DNA from: Clostridiales bacterium | GTDB taxonomy: Bacteria > Bacillota > Clostridia > Oscillospirales > Acutalibacteraceae | Length of the DNA stretch: 64,000 nt | Direction: 5' to 3' | Assembly: GCA_024690965.1 (NCBI GenBank) | Contig: JAILOG010000001.1 | Span: 124,001 to 188,000 of the forward strand | Shown here: one piece after another, positions 1 through 7,321 of the stretch | How positions within the stretch are numbered: position 1 is the first letter of the stretch | Layout: every line of letters begins with the position of its first letter | Made by a program: the position numbers and the translations under genes | Notes under the pieces: generated by a model | The model's database searches: none | What the model saw: the letters and a program-made list of their open reading frames with translations, nothing else | What the model was told of the DNA's origin: nothing

Positions 1-117
1 CTTTTTGGCGCCCTTGACCTCTTTAAAAAGCGACACAAACCGTTGATTGTCATTTTTATATAAAGTATATTCCTTACTCACATCTTCAAATGTGATGATA
101 GGATTCTCGATTTCCAT
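1..117 (-). CDS. Polysaccharide/teichoic acid ABC exporter, ATP-binding subunit (partial, N-terminus only)
   Basis: Only the first 39 codons lie inside the window; the gene runs off the left edge. The start ATG at 117 follows an AAGGAAAG ribosome site. The visible N-terminus has the pattern of TagH/Wzt-type ATPases (a beta strand reading PIITFEDVSKEYTLY followed by a stretch ending in FKEVKG), which carry an FEDVSKxY motif just before the Walker A loop. It lies 23 bp downstream of a TagG-like permease on the same strand, as expected for a two-gene exporter of teichoic acid, O-antigen-like or capsular polysaccharide. The Walker motifs are outside the window, so the assignment rests on the N-terminus and the neighbour. 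Confidence 0.75.
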   Translation of the reverse strand, partial: MEIENPIITFEDVSKEYTLYKNDNQRFVSLFKEVKGAKK

Positions 118-140
118 ATGATCTTTCCTTATTTCGTTTA

Positions 141-968
141 TTACATAACATCAGGCAGCTTTTTGCGCAAACGGGAATAATTGAACATTCCCAAAAAGAA
201 AAGCCCGACAAACTCCGCCAGTATTATTACAAGCTCCGTTTTATATTCAAAGAACCATCTGTCATACAAAAACGCGTTTCTGAAACCGTTTACAAAGAAG
301 TTAATGGGATTAAACAGCATTATTTTTTCAAGCGCGTGATTTGGGAGATCGTAGCTGTTGTAAACGATACCCGAAAGCCAGAAAACGCCTGCCATTATCG
401 AGATTATAATATTTTCAAAATCGCGGCTTATTGCGCTCATGGGCGCGGTAGACCACGCAAGCAGCAAAAAGAACGCAAACATAAAAGGGCAATATATGAA
501 AAATTGCAGATTATAAATGCTTACCCCGTGTACTATCGCAACATATACATACATTATTACCGTCAAAAACAGGTTTACGTATAGCCTTGACAAAACGGTG
601 TAGGTCGGTATTGTGGAAACGGGGAAATTGACCTTTGTAACGAACTGGCTGTTAAGCCTAATTGAGCGTGAGCCCATCAGGATAGAATCCTGAATGAAGA
701 ACCAAGGGATAAAGCCGACAAGCATAAACAAAAATCTGTCAAAGTGAAGTGTGTTTCCGTGAATAAGCACATCCACGCCGCCTGATTTTTTTAAGCCTAT
801 TGAAAAGGCAAACCAATACACGAACAAAGTGAAAGCAGGTTTTATGATCGCCCAAAAAGGACCGATTAAAGCACCTTTATATGTTTTTAAAAGCTCATTT
901 TTCGCAAGCAAAAATATCTGCTTACCGAAATGCCTGTGTTCTTTAAATATAGTAAAAAACGGGAGCAA
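141..968 (-). CDS. ABC-2 type permease of a polysaccharide/teichoic acid exporter (TagG/RfbA-like)
   Basis: Integral membrane subunit that would move a lipid-linked polysaccharide across the membrane together with the ATPase downstream. About 275 residues, normal for the family, with roughly six hydrophobic segments. The N-terminal stretch LLKTYKGALIGPFWAIIKP is characteristic of ABC-2 permeases of this type, and the C-terminal NPINFFVNGFRNAFLYDRW matches the usual pre-terminal motif. I place the start at TTG 968: it is preceded by GAAGGTGATC, a near-perfect match to the 16S tail, 7 nt before it. A GTG at 1010 is in frame but has no ribosome site. What polymer is carried cannot be told. Confidence 0.85.
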   Translation of the reverse strand: MLPFFTIFKEHRHFGKQIFLLAKNELLKTYKGALIGPFWAIIKPAFTLFVYWFAFSIGLKKSGGVDVLIHGNTLHFDRFLFMLVGFIPWFFIQDSILMGSRSIRLNSQFVTKVNFPVSTIPTYTVLSRLYVNLFLTVIMYVYVAIVHGVSIYNLQFFIYCPFMFAFFLLLAWSTAPMSAISRDFENIIISIMAGVFWLSGIVYNSYDLPNHALEKIMLFNPINFFVNGFRNAFLYDRWFFEYKTELVIILAEFVGLFFLGMFNYSRLRKKLPDVM

Positions 969-1033
969 ATGATCACCTTCCAAATAATATACCCCACGAA
1001 TGCAAAACACACATAGCGCAGAATAACAAGTAT

Positions 1034-1061
1034 ATTTTAGTACTTTTTTTTATTTTGTCAA
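1034..1061 (-). promoter_or_regulatory. Promoter of the polysaccharide exporter operon
   Basis: On the minus strand: -35 TTGACA (1061-1056), 16-bp A-rich spacer, -10 TAAAAT (1039-1034). Predicted transcript start near 1027, giving a leader of about 60 nt to the TTG start. Confidence 0.7.
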
Positions 1062-1185
1062 CCTTAATATGGTTTTTTTGTCATTTAAGACATAAAAAGT
1101 GCGTATTATCAAATATATTTATAATTATTAATCTAAGCTGCAATATCAAATTTCACACATTTAAAAAAGCCGTCTTGAAAACATA

Positions 1186-1213
1186 TTGACGTATGAAAAT
1201 AATCGGGTATAAT
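1186..1213 (+). promoter_or_regulatory. Promoter of the AEC transporter / HD-domain operon
   Basis: -35 TTGACG (1186-1191), 16-bp spacer, -10 TATAAT (1208-1213). The rest of 1011-1272 is AT-rich and shows only the two divergent promoters. Confidence 0.75.
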
Positions 1214-1241
1214 TAGTTAAGAAAATTGACCTGCGCGGTCG

Positions 1242-1275
1242 AAAGGAGAGCGGGAAACCCCCGCAGCCTGATATG
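1242..1275 (+). promoter_or_regulatory. Ribosome site split from its start codon by a hairpin (AEC gene)
   Basis: The Shine-Dalgarno AAAGGAG lies at 1242-1248, 24 nt before ATG 1273. Between them GCGGG (1250-1254) can pair with CCCGC (1260-1264) around a 5-nt loop. Looping out these 15 nt leaves 9 nt between ribosome site and ATG. No other in-frame start or nearer ribosome site exists. Confidence 0.65.
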
Positions 1276-2208
1276 GTATTTTTTACAGCTGCAACAGGCG
1301 TTCTCTCTACCCTGTTTTATATTATACCCGGATATATTTTAAGAAAGATAGGCAAAGTCAGCGAAAAAGGGTTAGCTTCCCTCTCGGCTGTACTCATATA
1401 TATCTGTACCCCGTTTCTTATGGTATCGGCGTTTATAAACATTCCGAGTACATATGAAACAACCGTTAATATGCTTTTGTTCTTTTGCGTTACTTTCTTT
1501 GTTCAGCTAATGTTTGTTTGTGTTACCGCACTTATATTGCGAAAAAAATACAGCCAAAGCAAATACCGTATGCTGACTATCGGCGCAGTTGCGGGAAACG
1601 TGGGCTTTTTCGGTATGCCGCTTATAAAAACCATATTCCCGTCTCACCCTTACATAGCCGCTTATTCGGCAGTGTTTATGTTTTCGATGAATCTGATAAT
1701 CTTTACGGTGGGTATTTTTTGCATTACGGGGCAAAAAAAGTACATTTCCCTGAAATCAGCCGTCTTTAACCCCACTGTATTGGGATTCCTATTTTCGGTA
1801 ATATTTTACTCTTTCAACATAGGCACAGTTTTGCCCGATGCCTTTAAGAATGTCATAGTAACAATAGGAAATATGTCAGCGCCGCTTTGCATGACTATTT
1901 TGGGCATAAGGCTCGGCTCTGTGCGGTTTAAAGAAATTTGGAAAAGTCCGATTGTGTACGTTACCGCCTTCGCGAAGCTTATTATTTTTCCCTTATTTGC
2001 GTTTGTTCTCGTACGGTTTTTGCCCCTTGACAACGTGTTTAAGGCAAGTGTTGTGATATTGTGCTCAACGCCGTGCGCAACGCTTATTTTAGGGCTTTCC
2101 GAGATGTACGACAATTCTCAGTCAAAAATAAGCGCCGACTGCATATTGACCTCAACTCTTTTGTGCGCCGTAACGATACCGCTTATGGCGCTGCTTGCAA
2201 GCATTTGA
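1273..2208 (+). CDS. AEC (auxin efflux carrier) family permease
   Basis: A 311-residue integral membrane protein with about ten hydrophobic segments, the normal size for the Mem_trans/AEC family of organic-acid or auxin-like efflux carriers. The inverted-repeat layout is visible: N-half GYILRKIGKVSEKGLASLS with TPFLMVSAF, then GNVGFFGMPL, and C-half NMSAPLCMTILGIRLG with STPCATLILG. Bacterial members move malate, malonate or similar organic anions, but the substrate cannot be read from sequence. ATG 1273 is the first available start; its ribosome site lies behind a small hairpin. The HD-domain gene follows after 21 bp, so the two are probably co-transcribed. Confidence 0.85.
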   Translation: MVFFTAATGVLSTLFYIIPGYILRKIGKVSEKGLASLSAVLIYICTPFLMVSAFINIPSTYETTVNMLLFFCVTFFVQLMFVCVTALILRKKYSQSKYRMLTIGAVAGNVGFFGMPLIKTIFPSHPYIAAYSAVFMFSMNLIIFTVGIFCITGQKKYISLKSAVFNPTVLGFLFSVIFYSFNIGTVLPDAFKNVIVTIGNMSAPLCMTILGIRLGSVRFKEIWKSPIVYVTAFAKLIIFPLFAFVLVRFLPLDNVFKASVVILCSTPCATLILGLSEMYDNSQSKISADCILTSTLLCAVTIPLMALLASI

Positions 2209-2229
2209 TTTTTTGAAAGGAGAACTGAA

Positions 2230-2889
2230 ATGATAACTTACGAACAAATAAAAGCCGATGAATCCATAAAAACATACATAAGACAGGCGGACGAATCTCT
2301 TGTTGCGCTCGGATTTACCGAGCACAGCTTCGCGCACGTTACCTGTGTGGCGGAAAATACAGGCTATATTTTAGAAACGCTGGGGTATCCCGAACGCACC
2401 GTTGAGCTTGCCAAAATCGCGGGATATCTGCACGATATCGGCAATTTGGTAAACCGTGTTGAGCACAGCCAAAGCGGAGCTGTAATGGCTTTCAGAATAC
2501 TTGAAAAGATGGGCTTCGAACCTGAAGAAACAGCTCTTATCACCACCGCGATTGGCAACCACGACGAAGGCACGGGCGTGCCTGTAAACGCTGTTGCGGC
2601 TGCGCTGATATTAGCTGACAAAAGCGACGTGCGCCGTTCAAGAGTCCGCAACAGAGATATTTCCACATTCGACATTCACGACCGCGTAAATTACTCGGTA
2701 ACAAAATCGGAGCTCAAAATAAACGAAGCCCACACGCTTATAAAGCTAAAGCTCACGGTTGACACGCATTTTGGCTCTGTTATGGATTATTTTGAGATAT
2801 TCATGCAAAGAATGATTTTATGCAGAAAAGCGGCGGAAAAGTTAGGGCTTAAGTTCAAATTTATGATAAACGAACAACAGCTTATATAA
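2230..2889 (+). CDS. HD-domain metal-dependent phosphohydrolase
   Basis: 219 residues with a clear HD signature: an early His (HSFAHV), GYLHDIGN at about 66-73, a third His (VEHSQSG), NHDEG at about 110 and the closing Asp in ADKSD. These residues bind one or two metals in HD/HDIG phosphohydrolases acting on nucleotides or other phosphoesters. The substrate is unknown. GAAAGGAG stands at good distance before ATG 2230. It is the second gene of a two-gene unit with the AEC permease. The C-terminal 70 residues after the HD core (KSELKINEAHTLIKLKL) look like a small extra alpha/beta element found in Clostridia homologues. Confidence 0.8.
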   Translation: MITYEQIKADESIKTYIRQADESLVALGFTEHSFAHVTCVAENTGYILETLGYPERTVELAKIAGYLHDIGNLVNRVEHSQSGAVMAFRILEKMGFEPEETALITTAIGNHDEGTGVPVNAVAAALILADKSDVRRSRVRNRDISTFDIHDRVNYSVTKSELKINEAHTLIKLKLTVDTHFGSVMDYFEIFMQRMILCRKAAEKLGLKFKFMINEQQLI

Positions 2890-2909
2890 TCATTAACTTA
2901 TTATTTTAC

Positions 2910-2965
2910 AACAAAATAACAGCGTTCTTACGCCCTGCTTTGGGTATAGGAACGCTATTTTTGTT
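2910..2965. terminator. Bidirectional terminator between convergent genes
   Basis: AGCGTTC (2921-2927) pairs with GAACGCT (2950-2956); A-rich sequence on the left and ATTTTTGTT on the right extend the stem and give a U-run in both directions. It serves the HD-domain gene (+) and the protease gene (-). Confidence 0.75.
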
Positions 2966-2973
2966 ATTACAGA

Positions 2974-5900
2974 TTAAAACTTGTCAATAAGTTTGGCTAT
3001 AAATTTTTGTATTTGCGTCACGTCAAGCATATTAATTGTGCTGTCGCCGTTTACATCAGCGTTTTCGCTTTGCTTGGCTGTTAACTCAACAAGCTTTGCA
3101 ATATGCTTTTGTATTAGCGTGACATCAGACATTTTAATTTCGCCGTCTAAATCCGCGTCGCCCTTTATGACAGTATCACTGTCGGTGGGCTTATCGCTGT
3201 CGGTAGGTTTGTCGGTGTCTGTTACCGTTTTATCATCGGTATCAGGATTTACATCTGCGCTGTTTGTTAAAATATCGCTGCACTTCACCCTTATGATTTC
3301 GTTTACGGTGAATCCCTGCGCAATATAGCTGTCTATTTCATCAAAATCGGCACTGCACTGTTCAAGGTCGTAATAGCCTATTGCCTGATAAAATCCCTCT
3401 ACGGTGAGGTTAAGATCATCAAGCAGCTTTTTGTCAAACGATATTATAAGCGAGGCCGTGTCATCCTCTATAAGTATTACGCGGTAATCAAGTCCCAACG
3501 CATTGTTGGCTATAAGCCACGCATCTATGTTTTTCGCACCTTTTTTAAGATGCACTTTGTCGCCTAATTCAAAGTCGTAATGAACAATCGGTATGTCGCC
3601 GTCCGGGTCTTGTTCGGGCTTTTCGTGTGTAAGCGAGCTTATAGGCGCGTAGAAATAAAGAGAATACGGCTTGCCCGACTCAATTGCTGCTTTATATTTA
3701 TCGTAGTCTACTTCGTCGCTTTCTCTGTTGCAACCTATGACCTGCAAAAATCCGTCACAGTCAACACCAAGCTGTTTAAGCAAATCTGGACTTACCTCCA
3801 GCTTAAGCATAGCCACCTCTTCGTTTAAAGAAGCGATTTTATAATCAAGCACCATACCACTGTACCCGACCTCATCGTTTTCGCCGAGTTGACTGCCGTA
3901 TTTTAGATATACCGTATCACCAACCGAGAAAATCTCTTTATCTGTTTCGGTAGCTATATCATTGTCGGAGGGCATTTGTGCGGTATCGGTTTCAGCTGAC
4001 GAATCTGTGTCTATCGTATAGAATTCGGTATCTGTCAATAAACTTGTATCGGTAGTTGTGTCTGTTGTTGTATCGGTTTCTGTTTCTGTTGTTATATCCG
4101 TTGCCGTATCTGTTGCTGTATCCGATAAGGTATCTGTTGTTGTGTCTGTGGAAGTATCCTGCTCGGTGTCCGATAATGCTTCCGTATCGGTTATTGGAGG
4201 CGGTGCGTAATGCTCAAGGCAGGCGGTACTGATATCAAATATAAATTCACGTTTATTTCCTGAGATGTAATCGTAATAATCATCCGTATTATCCCGTGTT
4301 ATTCCAAAGCACGCCAAAAAGTCGGATATCGGCGTTTTTATGCTGCCGTATTCCAACCGTATCTTAAGCGTGGCAAAATGTCCCTGTACAGATACTGTCT
4401 CATAGTTAAGATCAAGTGCGCTGCTGCCTATTTTGTAAGCGTTTGTAAGTCTTGCGTCAGCCGCGAGCGTTACCGTGTCCCCCGCTTTAAAATCAGTTTC
4501 CCGCTGTGTGTGAACGTAGCCTTCAACTCCCCTGTAATCATAAACATTGTACACTTTTTCGCCTGCAACGTTTCTTACCGCCTGAACGGTATAATAATAC
4601 AGGCTGTCTTTAGGCGCGTTGTAAAGAATACATTCGCTACCCGTATATTCGGTATTCACAGTTGTCCATACGCTTCCGGTTGTACTGCGCATAAGAATAC
4701 GGTAAGCGTCGGCGTATTTTGATTTTGTCCATTTTATCTTAAGCCCCTGTTCACACTCGGTACAGGAAGTAATATGAGTTTCCCCCATCAGACAGCAATA
4801 TGCCACCACGGCTTCTGTGCCGTAAGATGTATGGCCGTTATACGATGAATATGGAACCACCTTATAATAATAGAGCGAATCGGTATCTACGTTTTTGTCT
4901 GTAAACCCACAGGAAAGCCCTGTTGGTACAGTCTGATACAACGTCCATTTATTTTCATTAAGTAAATGCCTGTAAACAAGATATCCGTTTGCGTTTGATA
5001 CGGTGTTCCATTTCAGTGTAATATCGCTCTCATTGCATACAGCGCTTAATCCAAGCGCTTGATTGCTGTCCACCATAAGATAAGAAGAAATTGAATATCC
5101 TATTGTGTCGTCTTTTCCGTCTTTTATTGTAACGGGATTATTAAGCGTGCCGCCCGCAAGCGTTTTTCCCGATTTACCCGCTGTTACTGTCATGCCTTTT
5201 ACTGTTACCGGCTTACCACTTGAAGAATCGCAGTATATTTTTGCGCCCCACGAATAATCGGTATACTCTTTACTGCCGAAAAGGCTTATATCGTCAAGCT
5301 TAAAATAAAACGTGGCTGTCTCGGGCTGTGATAAAGATGAAGATGAAACGCCGCTGAATGAGTATCCGTTATACGGCCTTTTGTCCGCGCCGTCAAACAA
5401 AACAAGCTTTTCGTAATCTCTTATAATACGCTTATTGTATATTTTCATTGAAACATCGTTCCTGTCGTACGCGCTCACCGTTACACCAAGAACCAAGTCG
5501 GGCATACCGACAATTATATCGCTGTCCCAATAAGTAAAATAGAATCTTTCAAATGATACGCTTCTAGATAACTGTGTTACGGGGCTCGCAGTTACAATTA
5601 TTTTGCTTTCAAAATTATCGCCCTGCGAAGTTGCGGCAATGCCCGGCAAAGACAAAGAACAGCAAACAGACGAATTCACGATATTGATAGTCGTAAGCTT
5701 TGTCAAACGCCCCTGAACAGAAACTTTATCTCCCGTATTCAAAAACGCGTAATCATTGTGATTTGCCGCCATTAACCAATATGTGCCTTTGTATTTTGAA
5801 TCATAACACGATGAATTGAATCCGCTTAAGTTAACAACATCCTCATACGGAAGAACGCACCATTCGGATAATTCGTCGGCGATGTTTGTAAGCTCTGTAT

Positions 5901-7197
5901 AAGATTCTGATGCAAAAGTCGTTTTGTATGATATAAACGGTCCAAGTGAAGAATCAAGTCCCGATACTCTTCCTATGGTATATTTGCGGTAAGTTTTACC
6001 GTTTATTGTTTTGCTGCCCACATCCGTAAACTGCCAGTTTGATGATTCGGCAAAATAGTTCGCGGAATATACCTTAAGGCTACCGTCAACGGTCAAATTC
6101 ATACCGCTTTTATACAAAGCAGCGTTATTAAGCGCGGAGTATTGCGATGACAGATTGACAGAATCGTACATAACCCAGCAATACCCCTGGTTTTTCCAGC
6201 TTTTGCCCCAGGAATTCGCCATTAAAAACGCGCCCTTCATTGTAACGCCGCCGAATACAGCCTCAATATTATCATCGTAGCCGATAATTGATACTGCGTG
6301 TCCGCCAACGGCATTTCCCTGAGCGGCTATCAATACGTAATCGCCTTTTTTGCCTATATCGCCGCTTTTGCTTGCCGTTGAATAAAACCATCTGTCGGAT
6401 TGTCCGCTTGCTATAACAACGTTGCCCGATAATATGGCATTTTTAATTTTATTAAGTATATTTTTCCCATCCGACGATGTAGTTAATTTGTGATCGTAGT
6501 CCTCCATATCGTACATATCGTAAGCGTCGGTACTTTTAAGGCGGTATTTAAGAGCGTCATACATTCCGTCCAAATCCCAGGATACCGTCTTTTTATTCAA
6601 GTTACCAGTGTGCCCGGAACCCAAAGCGCTGTCCTCAAATTTGCATTTGTCATATGTAACGGCGCCGTTTTCCGCTAAAATCCCGTAAACATTACTTGTT
6701 TTACCGCCTACAAAATTATATGTCCATTTAGGAGAAAAAGTATTTGAGTCATTCTTTGAGGGATCCCATGAATCGTCTATATGATATTTTTCAATATAGC
6801 GTGATACAGCATTGGAAAACTGCATATATGTAACTGACTCTGAAGCGCACGAGCCGATATTTCCCTGGTCGGTGATAGGAGGAAGATGCTTGTTGCCCCT
6901 CAAAGAATATGAAGAAGGCAACGCTTCTGCCTTTATTTTTGAAGAAGAGCCTTTTCTTATATGCGAGCCGCCCTCGGAATTATATATCTCCGCCGACTCT
7001 TTTATACTCTGCGCAAGCGTATCTTTTGCGGGATCATACTGTCGGCTGATCATTTGCGTGTTGCAAACGCCTCTTTGAGAGCTTTCGTTGCTGCCCTTAT
7101 CGTGCGAATCATACGCGGCTGCACCGCCCGGAAGGATTACTCCCAAAACGATAATAACACACAATATTATTGAAAAAAACTTATACTTGTTTCTCAT
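2974..7197 (-). CDS. Secreted papain-like (C1) cysteine protease with Fn3 domains, three repeated modules and a dockerin
   Basis: 1,407 residues. Signal peptide 1-28. Papain-like domain about 93-365 with oxyanion Gln111, catalytic Cys117 (GSCASES), His300 (GHAVSIIGYDD) and Asn328 (ANSWGKSW), so it should be active. Residues 370-700 form beta-rich domains resembling the lectin-like region often found after clostridial C1 domains. Two Fn3-like domains at about 714-800 and 808-897. A module of about 100 residues occurs three times (901-995, 1089-1189, 1208-1310), the first two separated by a Thr/Asp linker (1003-1088). Dockerin at 1345-1402 with two Ca loops (DADLDGEIKMSD, DVNGDSTINMLD). It would be exported and docked on a cohesin. 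The ribosome site before ATG 7197 is weak. Confidence 0.9.
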   Translation of the reverse strand: MRNKYKFFSIILCVIIVLGVILPGGAAAYDSHDKGSNESSQRGVCNTQMISRQYDPAKDTLAQSIKESAEIYNSEGGSHIRKGSSSKIKAEALPSSYSLRGNKHLPPITDQGNIGSCASESVTYMQFSNAVSRYIEKYHIDDSWDPSKNDSNTFSPKWTYNFVGGKTSNVYGILAENGAVTYDKCKFEDSALGSGHTGNLNKKTVSWDLDGMYDALKYRLKSTDAYDMYDMEDYDHKLTTSSDGKNILNKIKNAILSGNVVIASGQSDRWFYSTASKSGDIGKKGDYVLIAAQGNAVGGHAVSIIGYDDNIEAVFGGVTMKGAFLMANSWGKSWKNQGYCWVMYDSVNLSSQYSALNNAALYKSGMNLTVDGSLKVYSANYFAESSNWQFTDVGSKTINGKTYRKYTIGRVSGLDSSLGPFISYKTTFASESYTELTNIADELSEWCVLPYEDVVNLSGFNSSCYDSKYKGTYWLMAANHNDYAFLNTGDKVSVQGRLTKLTTINIVNSSVCCSLSLPGIAATSQGDNFESKIIVTASPVTQLSRSVSFERFYFTYWDSDIIVGMPDLVLGVTVSAYDRNDVSMKIYNKRIIRDYEKLVLFDGADKRPYNGYSFSGVSSSSLSQPETATFYFKLDDISLFGSKEYTDYSWGAKIYCDSSSGKPVTVKGMTVTAGKSGKTLAGGTLNNPVTIKDGKDDTIGYSISSYLMVDSNQALGLSAVCNESDITLKWNTVSNANGYLVYRHLLNENKWTLYQTVPTGLSCGFTDKNVDTDSLYYYKVVPYSSYNGHTSYGTEAVVAYCCLMGETHITSCTECEQGLKIKWTKSKYADAYRILMRSTTGSVWTTVNTEYTGSECILYNAPKDSLYYYTVQAVRNVAGEKVYNVYDYRGVEGYVHTQRETDFKAGDTVTLAADARLTNAYKIGSSALDLNYETVSVQGHFATLKIRLEYGSIKTPISDFLACFGITRDNTDDYYDYISGNKREFIFDISTACLEHYAPPPITDTEALSDTEQDTSTDTTTDTLSDTATDTATDITTETETDTTTDTTTDTSLLTDTEFYTIDTDSSAETDTAQMPSDNDIATETDKEIFSVGDTVYLKYGSQLGENDEVGYSGMVLDYKIASLNEEVAMLKLEVSPDLLKQLGVDCDGFLQVIGCNRESDEVDYDKYKAAIESGKPYSLYFYAPISSLTHEKPEQDPDGDIPIVHYDFELGDKVHLKKGAKNIDAWLIANNALGLDYRVILIEDDTASLIISFDKKLLDDLNLTVEGFYQAIGYYDLEQCSADFDEIDSYIAQGFTVNEIIRVKCSDILTNSADVNPDTDDKTVTDTDKPTDSDKPTDSDTVIKGDADLDGEIKMSDVTLIQKHIAKLVELTAKQSENADVNGDSTINMLDVTQIQKFIAKLIDKF

Positions 7198-7251
7198 AAA
7201 ATCACTCGCTATCTAATGGGCAATAAAACAAATCTTGCTTAATAAAAATCA

Positions 7252-7287
7252 CCTTCGCCCAAAGGGAAATATTGGGCGAAGGGTTTT
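7252..7287. terminator. Terminator between two dockerin genes
   Basis: CCTTCGCCCA (7252-7261) and TGGGCGAAGG (7273-7282) form a perfect 10-bp stem with an 11-nt loop. On the minus strand a TGATTTTTATT tract follows, so it should end the upstream beta-helix transcript; the plus side has GTTTTAT. Confidence 0.7.
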
Positions 7288-7321
7288 ATATCATACTATG
7301 ATAAATCGGCACTTAAAAGTA

